Counted from the stretch's first letter, positions 45,635 to 59,069 are shown. The stretch: DNA of 64,000 nt from Dromaius novaehollandiae (GCF_036370855.1 NC_088130.1:70904941-70968940); one strand, 5' to 3'. Program-made: numbers and translations. The notes: generated from the sequence alone by a model not told the origin.

Positions 45635-48600
45635 GCGGGGCGCCGCAGCCTCTATTGTTCTGAAACGGCCCCAAAGCGGCGGCGGCGGCGCGGGGGGGGC
45701 GCGGGGGACCGGTGCTGCGGGGGGGGGGGGGGCCGGGGCGCAGGTCGGCCGGGCTTTAGCACCGCTGAGGCCGCCCGAAAGGGAAGGGGATGCTCGCAGA
45801 AACGCGCCCGCTGCAGTTTGCCTCGCTGTCCGATCGCAGGTTAATGCAGGACTTCGGGGACACCCAGTGCTTGTTTTCCAAGGTGCCCTTTAACGCAGCT
45901 GCCTCCCCCTTAGGATGAACCGTTTAGCTCGTGGGTATCTGTAGATAAAAGGTAAATAGGCGCTGTGTGGACAGGCACAAGCACAAATGTGGTGCGTGTG
46001 TGCGTCCGGCTTGGCTCTCCGCTGTGACAGCAACACGTCCGCAAGCGCCTTTCAGAAATTTAGGGATGTTTGCTCGGACAATTCCTTTATTTCCGTTCTT
46101 TCCCACCTGGGGCGATCGCTCCGTGCGGATCCTTCCCTAGCGGAGTCTCCACAGCAAGCAGCCTTCCCCGGGGTGTCTCCGCTCGGGGCCCCCTCCGCGG
46201 CCCGGGGCGCGGCGGAGCTGGCGGAGGGGAGCGGCGCGGGGCGGGGGCGTCCGTGCCCGAGCGGGACCCTTCCAGCGCCGCCCTCTCGCCCTTCCGCCAC
46301 CCTCCCGTGCCGCCGCCGCCCCCGTGGCCGCCGCTCCCCGGTGCTGCCGGGGTTGTTCCGCCCCGTGGCGTGGGAAGTGCCCCGGGGGGGCAGAGCCCCG
46401 CTTTGCTTGGGGGGCCAAAAAAGCCCCCGCGGAAGCTGGGGCAGTTCCCCCCGCTTTGTCCCGAGCGGGGGGTTTCGCGCCTGTCGCTCTCCCTAACGAT
46501 GCGGTTCGGAAAGACGGTGAGGCGAGAGGCAACTTCCAGCCTCTCCCCCCCTTCCCCGCTCCCTCTTCGAGCCAGTGGACGCGTGACACGGCCGGAGCGA
46601 CTCGCGTGGGCCGCGGCGCTGCCCTGGGCAGGCAGCAGCAGCCGCTCCCGGGCAGGACGAGGACGAGGGGCGGCTCCGGGGCCCCCCCGGCTCGTCCGCG
46701 GCAGGAGGGTCCGGCCGGCCGTGGCGAGGCGGCTGCGGTCACGCCGCTGGCTTTCCTTGGGCCAAATACACGCGGGGAAGGCTGCGGATACACGGCCCGC
46801 CAGCGGCACCCCCGTGCTCGCACGCTGCTCGGCTGCGCCTTGCGCCGAGGCCAGAGCTCCCTTTCCGCCACGGGATGTTGTCTGTAACAACAAGTGCGCG
46901 AAGGACTCGGTGCCTCTCATAGCAGGCCGTTCCTCTCTCTCTTTTTTATCCTTTTCGAGTCGGGGATCGCTCTCCCTTCCGCGAAGTACTGCGTGAGGGG
47001 CAGCCGGGTGCAGGGGCTCTGCGTGCTGGGCAGCTCCAGCAGCCGGTGCGAAGGGGGCAGCGCGGGGGGAAGAGGGACCAGGAGCTGCCGATGGCCGCAG
47101 TCCCTGCCCGACCCGGGAGCGGAGACGCTGTGGGTCAAACAAGCACCAGCCTGGAGCCGCCAAACGCCTCACGGAGGCGGCTGGGGACTTTTCAAGGTGA
47201 AAGAGGCTTTGCACAGCCGCCCGGCTCCGCTGGCTTTCGCAGCAGCCCGGGGGGGCTGCCCGGGTGTGCAGCCCCTGCCAGGCCCCGGTTAGCCGGGGCC
47301 GGGGGAAGTAGGTCTTAAAGCACAGGGCTGCGGGGGGGGTTTTGTGCTCGTCTTGCAAATTCCTGCTGTCCTTTCCGACACCGCGGGTCGAGAGGGGACG
47401 GATATCGAGTCCTTTTACCTTTTCAGCCCAGTGCGGGTCTGGGGGTTTGTGCGCAGCAGGAGCGTCGCAGGGGCGGAAGGGGCTTTCGGTAGTTAAAAAA
47501 GGAAAGCGAAAAGGCGGCAGTAGCGGCTGCTGTGCGGGGAGCGAGCTTGCGATCCGCGCCGCGCACGGCCTGTGTGTTAACCGCGTTGTGTTGCCTCTGA
47601 TGCAAGAGACCGCGCGTTAATTGTTTTCACCTTTGCGACAGCCATCGCTTATGGTCAGCTCTTCCTCCCCCCCGTCACACACCCCTTTAACCCCTGCTCC
47701 CCCCCCGAAACCCCAAACCCAGCGGTTTCCCTGCGATGGCGGCAGCGCGGGTCGGGGCTGCTCCGCGGCTCTGCGCGCACCGGCGGCCTCTGCAAGCGCC
47801 GGCGCCGCGGGCGCCCCTTCGCCGCGCCCCGGCAGTAAGGGCGGCTTGTGCCCCCGACGGCTGCCCCGGCCCCGGCCCCCCCCGCCGCGGGGCCGCCCTC
47901 CCTCCGGCGCCTTCCCCGCAGCCCCAGGCCGGTGCCGCCGCTCTGCTCCCGGCCTGCCGAGGCCGCGGTTGTGTCGCCTGCTCAAACAAACGTGTGCGTG
48001 GAGGGAAATCGATGCAGATGATGTTTAGAAGATTAAAAGAGCATTAATGCTGGCAACGAGGACATAAACGTGTGGACCCCGTTTCATTGATCTGGAACCT
48101 GATCCGGCTTCTTTCCAGTAATGCTGCCGGTGCTCTTCCTTCCCAGCACCTCGCTCCCTCCCCGCCGGCGCCGGCCCCTTCCCCTCCCGGGGCGCTGCGC
48201 ACTGCGCACGGGTTGCGCCCGCCGCCGCGCCGAGCTGAGGCGCCCGAGCAGCGCCCCGCCGTGTTCCCGGGCACCGGGGGCTGCGCCCGGACTGCCGCGG
48301 GTTTGGGGCGGTGCTCTGGTACCCCTGCGCAGCTCCAGCCCGGTGTCGTTCGGGGCTGCGAGCGCCTACGGAGGCGGGGACCCCCCCGTCCCCCCCCCGG
48401 CCGCCGCGGTCCTCGCCCGGCGGCATCGATCCTCGCGGGGAGCGGGGAGGGGGAGTGGGAAAGACCTCCGTAAATTACCGTCCCTTCGGGAAATTGATTT
48501 TTTATTACCACGTGTGAATATGCAGCTTCATTGCCTCGATGTTTCCTTTCCCTTTATTCTCCCGCTTAAATCCCTCGGAGCGAAAGGAGCGAACCGAAAG

Positions 48601-51600
48601 TGCTGTCAGGTCGCTGAAAACCGTTTGCCCCTGTGCTCTTGCCGTAAGTTTTCCTCAAACGAAACGAAAATACACTGTCCTTTGAGAGAAAGCCTTTCTC
48701 TCCCCGTGGGAACTGTAGAAGAGGGAAGTGCTCATTATTTATTTTTTAAAGGACTGCTAAGTCCGTTGATCTTCTTCAGCCATTTCTGTACTAGAATTAC
48801 TGACACCGCTTTCGGCGATTTTGTGCAGGATCGGAACATAAAACTGCAAGCAGCACTTGCCAGTTCCTGTGGAGGTGTAAGAAGCTCGTGCAGTTCAAAT
48901 TTCAGATATTATCCTAATTTTAGCCGCTTACAGGAATACAGGCACTGCATTCTGTACACAGACTAGTAGATCACATCCGAATAATTTTTTACACAGATTT
49001 TTTAAACGTCCAAAATATGTCCTTATGTTAACGAATACATTGTTTGCTGAATGCTTTAAAGACACAAGGACAAAATATCATCCTTTGGCATAACCGTGCA
49101 CATATACATGTCTTCAGAAATGTTCAGAGGGAAAGATAAAATATGCATTCAAATGAGTGCATGGGGGGCTACAGCAGCAACGAGCAAGGAGGAACCGCTA
49201 ACAGCTGGAAGGATCTCCGTTAGCTGTAGGACCCTGCACAGCACATTGTAACAAAGGACCCCAATCTGCAGCAAGAGAAACCTCCGAGAATCTTCACCGG
49301 GAATGTCTGGCTTTGTTAAAGACTCCAACGATGCAGATGGAAACAGATGGAAACAGAAACATTTTTATTTCTGGAGAGCTGCTACCAATTTCAGATAAAC
49401 ATTCTCCTAAAAAAAAATAAATAAAATCTCACCAGTCTTCAGATTCTCACTGTTCCACAACTGTCACTTCACCACCCTCGGATTTCACCCCCGAAATCAA
49501 GTAAACATCCTCTTTCTGCGGCAGGGAAGACGCAACGTGAATCTGCGTGAGGCGACCGTGGGGCATACGGAAGAAACAGCACGAAACCAAATGAGGAGGA
49601 CATATAAATAACATATTCTTATCTTTAACGAGGAGGGAGTGTGCGGCTACTGTCTCCATCCCCTTCGGAGACTGTGCTGTCGGTGCGCCGGGGACTGGCA
49701 AGGCCCGGTGAGGCCCGAGGGAGCAGCCTGCTCGGGCGGCCGCTCCTGCCGTGGCCGGGCCACCTGACAGGGGGCTGGTGGTCCCCGTGGGTGAGGCGGC
49801 CCAGGCCACAGCACGGGTCCGCTGCCCACACCAGCTCACCGATCTGCGTGTGGAGAGGAGCACTAATTCTGTGGAAAGAGGAGCCCTCTATTGTTTTACG
49901 CAGGGCCAGGGAAACCTTTCACATTGATCTTATTGATCCAGTCCTCCCCATTACGGAAACCGCATAGTTAAAGACCCCCGCTCAATAGATTTACCCTTCA
50001 TGCTTGCAGTACTCTTTTAAGTGGTCTCAGCCGAAGTAGCTGGATGGCTTTAAACCTGGGATCCAAACAAAAGGCGAGGTAGAGAAAGACTTTGCTCCAG
50101 GAACCTTGCTGAATTCGTGGTAGGTGTTTGGGACAAGGGCAGGCAAAGTCAAGGGGTAAAATGCTTCCCCCATGGTATGCTCAGCTCTCTCCAAAAAGGT
50201 TCATTTCCCGATTGCCCACTGTAGGTTTCCAGCACTGCTGGGCCTGGGCCCAAACCTGCGCAGTACTCGCGGCCCTTCTGGCAGAGCAGGCCTCGGGGAG
50301 TCAAACGGCGTTAGCAGAATTGTCCTGTCGGGTCGGGCGAGCTGGGGGTGGCTCCGAGAGCCAGCAGGGCAGCAAGGCGGGTGGGACCGCCATTCCCCAA
50401 GGGGCTGCGCTGGCCTGGGGACGGCCAGAGGCTCTGGCAGCAGCAATCTGCCCACTGCACACTCCCCCCCCCCGACTCTGTGACCTTGTAACTGCAAATA
50501 CGGAAGCATTTCTATAAAATCTTTATTTGCTCCAGCCGCAGTAGGGCAGTCCCTAAATTTCTGCCAGGATGAGAAATATTAATGATCCCTAGGTGAGTCA
50601 ATGTATTTATCTGCTCAGTGAGTTCAAAGGGCAGAGTTCAACTGTGGTTCAGGTTAATTGAACACGAAACCATGTCCTAATGCCTGTGTTGCCTGCAAAG
50701 TACTAAACCTCAGAATATTATCAGTTGGAAGGTGCACCAAATCTGTAGTAAGCAAACACAGGAAGAATGCAATTAAAATAACTTTCGTGCTGTAATCTTT
50801 TGTAAGCTACCAAGCACAACCAGGTTCTGAAACTTCAGGTAGAGACCTCTGGGATAGAAGAAGCATTTTCTCACCCAATAATACAGTTCTTACTGAATAA
50901 TACAGGCCTCACTGACCTGTAGAGCAACTTCTGCAGTTTACGCTGAGAATCAGTCTTAGAGTAACATGCTCCTATCAGAGCAGAGCAAAACATTTGTTTA
51001 CACAATCAGGTTTTGCCTCATGCTCGTTTAACCCCATCAAAATTATTTACTGCTTTGAAAAGTCAAAGGTTACAACTGGCCCTACTGTACAAACAATGAC
51101 AGTTTGAAAGTAAAGCAAAAGACAGTCAGCTAATCCTGTGCTTTGCAGATATCTTATTATTTTTCTGGGCTGATCAGCAAAATGCTTGCGTTGCTTGTTT
51201 ACATTTCCTGATTGCTGAATCACGTTATTGATGATTAAACATTTTCGTACCAAAACACCATCAATGATTCATTTGTGCAAAACACACATACTGACCTCTT
51301 TGTATCTGTATCCCTTTGATCGCTGCGCATTTCAGCAGTGCTGCCTGGGCCAGCGCAGCTCCTATTTGGAGCCTGCCCAGCGGAGGGATGGGAGGGCCTT
51401 GCCGCTCCAGCCCTGCCGCCCCCAGCCCCGGCCCCGGCCGCACTGGCCTCAAATGCCCCCTGCCGCCAGCTGCCCGCGGGCCGTGCCAGGGCACAGCTGC
51501 ACAGCCTGGCCACACAGGGCCGTGGAGCATCCTCCAGGGAGATGCATCCAGCCCAGGCCCTGGAAGCCAGGTCTGGTTTAACAGGAGCTTACTAGAGGCT

Positions 51601-52307
51601 GCATCCTGGGCTCCTGCACGGAAATCTTGGCCGTGTTCCTAATGTTTGCTCATTGCAAGTGCTAGAAAAATGCACACTGTCCTATTCTGCTTCTTACACC
51701 ACCCCCTCACCTTAGCTTGATCTTTGTTCTGCATTGCGTTACAGGCTACAGTTAACATCTGCCGTGCGTGGTCTTCTCTCTTCTTCATGTGTCCAGGCGG
51801 CATAGGAGAGGTCTCTCTGCAGCTCTCGCAACTGCACCCACGGGGCATGGGCAGGCACTGGCACCTGTCATGGAGGGCCCGGCCCGGGCCTGGAGGCAGT
51901 TGCAGTGGGAGACAGTCCCTCCGGTGCAGCCAAGCTCTTCTCCCTCTTCTCCTGGAGGAAGATGCAGCTGCTGCAGGGCAGTGCTGATCTGTGCCATACT
52001 GCGCTGTTTCATGGGCTGCTGTGCACTGCCTGCTATCTTGTAAACCCCTTTGCCGCGGTGCACTGGAGGATAGTTCAGCTGTGGCCTCTGTGCAAAAAGT
52101 GCAGTAGGAAGTTCAGCAGGATGCTTTTCATGCTGGAAGGAAGAGAAGTAGTGGCAGGTAGAGAAATGGGCGCTGCTGAAGCCAATGCGTTTAGAAAAGC
52201 CGACCTCTGTGGAAGGAAAGGAGAGCGGGTGCTCGGCAGAGCCCGGCGTCCGAGGGCCCTGCCGTGGCGAGCGGGGCAGCCCAGTGGCACGAGCCGCCGC
52301 GCGGACC

Positions 52308-52429
52308 ATCAGCACCAGGGACAGCGCCGCAGCACCGGGGACTTCAGCACCGGGGACAGCGCCGCAGCGCGCCATCAGCACCAGGGACAGCCTCGCCACT
52401 CTCCGGGCTTCAGCACCAGGGACAGCGCC
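52308..52429 (+). promoter_or_regulatory. Tandem cluster of four RE1/NRSE (REST) motifs
   Basis: Four 21-bp RE1 motifs on the + strand start at 52308, 52343, 52374 and 52409, spaced 35, 31 and 35 bp. Copies 2 and 4 match the consensus halves TTYAGCACC and GGACAGHGCC, with the 2-base spacer, at every position. Copy 1 differs only at position 1 (A for T). Copy 3 has three differences: position 1, and GC to CT in the right half. An extra left-half site (CAGCACCGGGGAC) lies at 52,330-52,342. REST/NRSF bound here would recruit silencing complexes in non-neuronal cells. The cluster is 7.1 kb inside ONECUT2 intron 1. Confidence 0.9.
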
Positions 52430-53689
52430 GCCGCCGCCCACCTGACCCCGGAAACCAGCAGGCCCCTAATTAGCGGTTAATTAGACACCTTCAGCGCTAG
52501 GAAGAGTCCTCTGGCTGAGATTTGCTTATACTGTAGATGATCGCTGAGGGAATCCTACTTTACAGGTGGATTGTTGTCATCTGTGTGGCCTCTGTCTGTC
52601 AGGATTCTAACTACATTTTCTTTCTGCCCATTTTGGAGGCGATTTTGTCACCCGTAGGTACAGCTGAAAATTAAGGCATAATAACATCTATATTAAGTAC
52701 ATTAAATATATATATATATAAAACACTATTTCTTAAGGTTGAACTAAATATGCAGGAATCTTTAGATTCTTTGAAAGGTGTTTAGTGGCTTAAAATATTA
52801 GTACTCTCTTCAGATATAGATTAGTGGTTATGTTTGAACGATCCATGCAATAAATTGTGGTGCTATATGATAAATCATATTTCTCGTGTATCAACGTTCT
52901 AAAATAATATCCATTCTGATATTTTGGCTCCACACTGTTCCCAAAGACACTGGAGATATTTCTGCTCTGCATATATTCAAACAGCATTTTTGTTAAGCAA
53001 CCATTTTTATCAGTTCTTGATTGGTTGATAGAGATAAATCTGACCCCACTTATTATTAAATGCATCTCTATTTTTCTTCCTCTACTTCTGTTTTAAGAAA
53101 CAGTCTATCAGTATATATTACTCATTTGGAGGTTTTCTGATCTCTGTTCTTTACTATTCCCATATTAGATTTTTTAGCATCCCATATTTTTTCCTAATCT
53201 CTCACCATTTGTACAGAAATTTCTGAAATTCAAATGCTCTTCTGCATTTGAAAACTGACAGAATTTTATCTGTGACAATGATCTTGTAAAGGAGAGAACA
53301 TTTTTGCCAAAAGGATTATTTTCCAATAACTCAAATCCTCTTTCTTCCCTTGCACATTATAGGGGCATTTTGACTCGAGCTTTGCACTTCTTTTTTCTGC
53401 ACCATGCTCCCAGTTGGTCATCCTTAATACCTTTTCTTGTATTAAGCACAAAACTTTGTACTAGATGTTCCTGCCATCCACCAATTGCAAGTTACTTTTT
53501 CATCCCTTCCAGCTAGGCATTACTCAGCTGTGGCAAGCTTCTTGCCAGTATCCCGACACATCTGTTCTCAGTATTCCCAGCCCTAAATGTAGCAGACTCC
53601 TTGCATCAGAGAAGCTCCTATGTGGCTGCCTTCAGAGTGGAAACAGGGCTCTGCCGGTATATGGAGGATTAATTAAATATGGAAAACAG

Positions 53690-54000
53690 GGCTGAAAAAG
53701 ACCTTGAGACATCACCTGTCCTGACAGCCTAACCCGTTCTTCTGTGATGGGGATTTCACAGGCAATCTTTTCCAAAGCTTAGCTATCCTTACAGGTATAC
53801 AAATATCCTTAATGACTAACCTTAATCTCCATTTTTGTCATTTAAATCCTTTACTTCTCATCTTATCCTCACTAGGCACAGCAAAAAATAGCTATTCCTT
53901 TTCTTCTGAAAGCAATCTGTTTGTATTTAAGATGGCTATCATGTCTTCTGTCTTCTCTAGACAAAGCTCCATCATACTTTGGAGATGAATAGGCAGAGAA
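53690..54000 (+). mobile_element. Old CR1/L3-like LINE 3' fragment
   Basis: The order of words is that of an old CR1-family 3' region: AAAAAGACCTTGAGACATCACC, then CAATCTTTTCCAAAGCTTAGCTATCC, then TAATGACTAACCTTAATCTCC, then TTTAAATCCTTTACTTCTCATC, then GGCTATCATGTCTTCTGTC (shortened here). The copy is strongly diverged, truncated and non-coding. Assignment to the CR1 group is from memory of the family. Confidence 0.5.
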
Positions 54001-57000
54001 AAAAAATGTCTCAGCGGGACAGACAGTACCTTTTTCCAAGGTAAAAGATCTTGTATGCAGTCCCAGTCTTGCAGGCTTTTTCATAAAAGACTCACTGATT
54101 TGTAGAGGCTTTTTGTATGTAGAAATCATACAAATTAGACTAATCTCAAATGGGCACAGAGATAAGATCAACAAGACAACTCACTCATTGTAGGTAGAAA
54201 GGCAATCAAAAAAGAAAATGGAGTGTTTGGGGTTTGTTTCGTGTTTTTTTGAACTATAAAATCAAACTACTGCATTATGAAAAAAGGGGGCACAAAACAC
54301 TGGTAAATGCTCCACAGAGGAATTATTAGGCAAGCAATAGAGGCTGGCAGTTTCCCAAAACACAAATTGTCTCTGGGACCAAAATATGTCTAAGTGAGCA
54401 GGGAACATATGTATAAGCAGTGGTGATTTTCCAGCAGATCTCATTTTGTCATAATGGGGATTTAAAAGTGAAGGCTCATACTGAGGCATTAAGCTTTGGC
54501 AAGCAGCACATAGCTGAAGAGGATAAAGGAAGAACATAAGGAAGTCTTCCTCAGAGAGACCATTCCCCTCTTCTCCCACACATCTTCTTCACTGCTTTCC
54601 TTCTCCTCTGCGTGTATCATGCCGACTCGTTCACATATCTGATGAAGAGAGATGGCTGCTTTCCTGGGCAGCCAGTGCCACCATACGAGCGTCCTTCCTC
54701 CAGCCACCTTGGCGAGGACTGCTGGCACGATGGCGCTGCGTCAGCCCTCACTGCAGGCTACCAACACGAAAAGGCTCACACTGGCTTTTGTGGTCCCTGG
54801 GGATGAGATGTGAGCTTCCAGGGCTTTCCCTCAGTCCTTCTGGCGTCTTTAGTGCCACATTTTTCCGTCATCATGCACAGATCCTGGCAGAGCACAGCGC
54901 CTTGGTTCTCCTCTCACATCCAGCCCTGACCATGCACCTCCAGAGAGGTGTTGTGGGGGGCCACGGGGCGCACGGACCCATCGCAGGAGCCACACTCGGT
55001 GCGTGCCTAGCTCGCATCCACTGGAGTAGTGTGAACACTACCTGACGCAGCTGCCGTCACCCACACAACCCGATGAAGAGACATCCCCTTCTCCCCTCCC
55101 CCAGCGCAGTGGAAGCCCCTGCACTGAGGACATGGGGGACCCACAGCCTCCTCTGCCTGAAGGAGTTCACTCGCGTTGCTCGCCTTCACCCAGAAATGGT
55201 TCTGAGAGCAGAGAGGGCAACACAGAACTCACTTCCCCAGACAAGTGTCGAGGGTGTTGCTCCTTTCCTCTCTTGTTCTTCATAATTGCACCCGATCAGT
55301 AATAATTGCAAATAAATCATGATTTCCTGCTTTCTTTTGTAAGACAGGATTTCTGAAAGAAATGTGGTTTTGGAGGCAGAGAGCAAGAAGCCAGGAGGTC
55401 TGTACTTTCCCTGTAGCTTGCAAGTAGGACCCAGGGGGCTCAGCTCAAGACTGACGTGTAAGTACAAGGTGACATGAGGGGACTGCAGCATGGGAGTGTG
55501 CACAGTCAGCGTACCGACAGGAAAGCAGCTTGAAGTAATTGGTAGAAAATACTAAAGACAAGATATTTCAAATTCAAATCCTCCCTAAGATTTGAGACTC
55601 TCATTCAGTGCTTACTCACCTCCCCCTTTTTAAATTCCCTCTCCTGTCTTGGAAAAGATGCCTACCTACTTTTATTTCTGCAAGTGGAGAAAGTCACTGC
55701 TGTGTTGTCGTACTTGAGAGGATGTGATGGTGAACCACTCTCGCAGATGCAACTACAACAGGCAGAGCTCTCAGCGTGGGGAAGGTCCAGTGTCAGTTCT
55801 GTGCTCTGACGAAGGGAAGATAAATCCACCTTACAGAAAAGTGTTATAGTTCAGCTGGAAACTATTTGGGGATTCAAAAGGGAGAATCTTCAGAACAAGA
55901 GAAAACATAAATCTCTCAGGTGTTAGAAGTGAAGGAGAGTCGCTGAGTGTCGTTCCAAGTGTTCAACATTTCGCTTTTACTGGATGGAGTACCTGAGCTG
56001 TGCTGCGTTTTACACTGTTTCTCCCCTGCAGAGTGCCAAAGCGGTGGTAGAAAACAACCCAGCTTAAATCCCTGCTTTCAGGGACCTACCTCAGCCATGG
56101 GCTACCTTATCCTTCTTGATTTCCCCCTGATCTCTTCCATGTCAACCCTCTTCTCTTCCCGTGGGAAGTGCTCCAATGACTGGTTTTCACGACTAATCGT
56201 AAATCCTTTTATCCTCAGAAGTATGGAGCTGGTGGCAGGATTTGTTCAGGCCTGTGGGCCCAGTGGGGCTAAAGGGGATTCTGCTGCGCCTTCGACACAA
56301 GTCCTGGTGGTCTAGCAGAACGGCACATCGGAGTGGCACACTGGGTGACAGCACTCATCGTAGCCAGGGCGGGTTGGGGGGGGGGGGTACATTTAAATGC
56401 TTTCTCTTTTGGCAGTTTATGTCAGCTTGTATTTCTCAAAGCAGTTTGGACTCCAAAATGGCACAAGTGTATTTTGGCTTGTCAACAAGGATTATGCAAT
56501 TATGCAAGATGCATGTGTCTGTCTGCCTTTGTGGCCTCCCCCCGCCTCTCCTCGCAATGTCATTTGGACCCTGTGGTCAACATGAGCCTAATTTCACACT
56601 GAGCTGGAGGTCTCAAAGATAACTATGGGGGGGGGGGGGGGTCTACCCATTTTTGTGGAAACAGGAGGCTGTGTAGAGAAATAAGACCTCATAAGTGCTT
56701 GAGCTGAAACGAAGCTATGACATGAGTTTGCACCATGTTAGATGATGATTGCACCTGGAAAGAGAGCTTATAAATGTCCCAGCTGTTGAAAAAGGTACAT
56801 TAAGAACACATAAACAGCTCTGAACCACAAGTCTGTTGGAAATCAGGGCTGTTCATTCTGCAGCCCACAGAACTGCTTGCTTGTAAAGAGGGGGGAATAA
56901 TTAGCGTCAGAGGATGCCCTCTGCCTAGGCCACAGAAAAAGAAACTCTGGGGTTGCTCTGCAGAAACTGCTTCACTCTATGGTTAAAGCTTGCAACCACT

Positions 57001-57599
57001 TGGTGACAAGGAGTACATTTAAACCATATTGTATGCTTACCAAGCCTCCACTCATTCTTGCCCTAGAGTGCAATAAATTGGCCCTACCCCATCTATTATT
57101 TATTATTCTGTATTAATGATGGATGTATATTACAATAGTACTTAGAAGCCCCTGTCAGAGATGCCACATTGAGATAGGTGTAGCAGTATCACACAGGAGG
57201 AAGCGGTCCCTGCCCCACAGAATTTACGGCCCAATTTCAACCATCCAGCAGATTTACAAGAGATTGGACACAAGTAGCTCAAGACCTGCTTCATGCCAGA
57301 AAGAAGTTTAAAAGAACAAAGCCTCAAAATCCATTCATCTTTCCTTCTCAAATAGCTGAAGGATGCAAGTACTCGATGTGGAAAGGGGTCCTCTCCATAG
57401 CAGAATGAAGAAAGAGAAAATTTAGGTTGAGTACCAAGAAAAACAATTCCCGCCTGGAAATATTTAGGTTGTGGCATTGTTTATCAGGGCTTTGTATCCT
57501 GAAACAAGAATCACTGTATGGTGAACATCCTGCATTTACTGCAGGGCTTGTCGGGGTGAGTGAAGAGATCTTTTCCACTAGCACTTGAACCTGCTGAAA

Positions 57600-58330
57600 G
57601 AGCGGAATTAACACTTTGTACTACACTTTTCATTTGTGTGCATATTCTATTTTTCTAGATAAATGCCTTCAGAGGGCATTCATAGGGATTAAAAAAATCA
57701 AGAGGGCTTAGTGCGTGTGCGTAGCAGATGGAAATAAGCAGACAAATGTGCACTGGCTGCACACCCTAACAATGTGATTATTTGCATCTTCATTCAAATT
57801 GTTTCTGTTACATAATGATTTTGTACACAGTGGAGTACTTAACCTAATTTGTATTGATCTGAATTGCTTTCATTTGTGCATACTTAATTCAGAGAGGTAA
57901 TCAAATTGATTTTTGAGGCCTAGTTTTTAAGAGATTGTAGTAGCACAGATATACAAGAGGTTGCTTTAAGTGAATCATATCAAAAGAAAACATTTTAAAC
58001 CTCTGGAAAACATTTTGATGGTCATTTCATTGTGTTCAATATTACTAGCATAATTAAATTTCTTTCACATTGAGTTCTCTCTGAAATCAAATTGAGAAAC
58101 ATTTTTTAGTTCCATCAGACAGATAACTTGGTTTAGTTGACTTTGTACTACACCCCTATGAAACAGCATATAGGAGATCAATATTCATGGCTTATCCTTA
58201 CAAAAAATAGAGAGGAATGACTTACTGTTGGAGTAAAAGAATATTGTTTTCTATTTGACTCCATCTTAGCATTTACTTCTTTGTTTCATAGTTTCAAAGC
58301 CACTTTTGCTGTTATAGTAAGAACATCATA
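57600..58330. promoter_or_regulatory. Candidate intronic enhancer, AT-rich
   Basis: An AT-rich block contains the octamer ATTTGCAT (about 57,781, POU-type) and ONECUT core motifs ATTGAT at 57853 and 57905 and GATCAATATT at 58176. It also holds many homeodomain-type words. It lies 12.4-13.2 kb into ONECUT2 intron 1. The sequence is not repetitive and has no coding frame. Confidence 0.35.
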
Positions 58331-59069
58331 AAAACTGTGATCACCTGAGGTCACCAGCAGAAAGGGGAGGAGGAGTTAACCCGAGAAACTGCACGGAATC
58401 GAACTGGGAGGTGATGGAGACGAAGGGAGCCTCTTTCCAGTGAAAGCAGACCATAACGTTTGCCCTTGCAAAATTTTAGACTGCTAAGCAGTCCTCCAAG
58501 GTATCTGGTTGAAACCTCCTTGCTTAATTTGTTTAAAATTAGAGAGAGCTGAGGAGGGAGATGTAGTGATGTCAGACGTGTACTGGAGTTTTGTATGTGC
58601 GAGAAGCAGGACTAGCACTGTGTTTGTGTTTCCTAGGACAGAAAGTCACTCGAGCTGTTTCCTTAAGATGTTGCCAGTATCCAAAGCAAGCTGGTATCAG
58701 GCTCTCATAACAAAAAGGAGATGGGTTTGTAGCCTCAGCGGGTCCCTCTGTGCCTGTCTTCTACAGTTTGGTGATTTTAAAGCTGTGGTTGCCAAAGTAA
58801 ATCTTCACATAAGTATTTCTTGCTGTTTCTGGCCAGCTCCAGAACTTCTGCAGCTTCACTTCTGGGACTTTCCAAAGCGCTGACTGCTGTAATACTATTT
58901 CGGTGGGACTTGGCTGAATACGGCTGTCGGTCACGGTGATGAGCTCCATATCAATCCCTTTTTGCCAACATCTGGCAAAAGCAGGTCCTATAAAAAAGAG
59001 TAGCCTTTCTGTGTATGCATAAGCAGCTAATAGAAACTATTATGGGAGAGCGCACAACAACACGCAGCG

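Larger units (their letters stand above)
43230..45780 (+). promoter_or_regulatory. ONECUT2: CpG island / promoter and 5'UTR of ONECUT2
   Basis: The CpG-dense sequence starts near 43,230 and covers the 5' flank, exon 1 and the first 600 bp of the intron; GC-rich, CpG-rich DNA continues in patches to about 48,480. It contains an 18-base G run (43,268-43,285) and a 14-base G run (45,719-45,732). ATCAAAGG at about 43,463 is a TCF/LEF-like word, and there is no TATA box. The 5'UTR ends in a CCG-repeat (43,950-43,980). Confidence 0.7.

Noticed and set aside
45161-45663. Continuation of the ONECUT2 exon 1 frame to 45,663
   Set aside because: The conserved protein breaks at the GTAAGT donor; the sequence beyond is low-complexity Pro/Arg/Ala intron translation.
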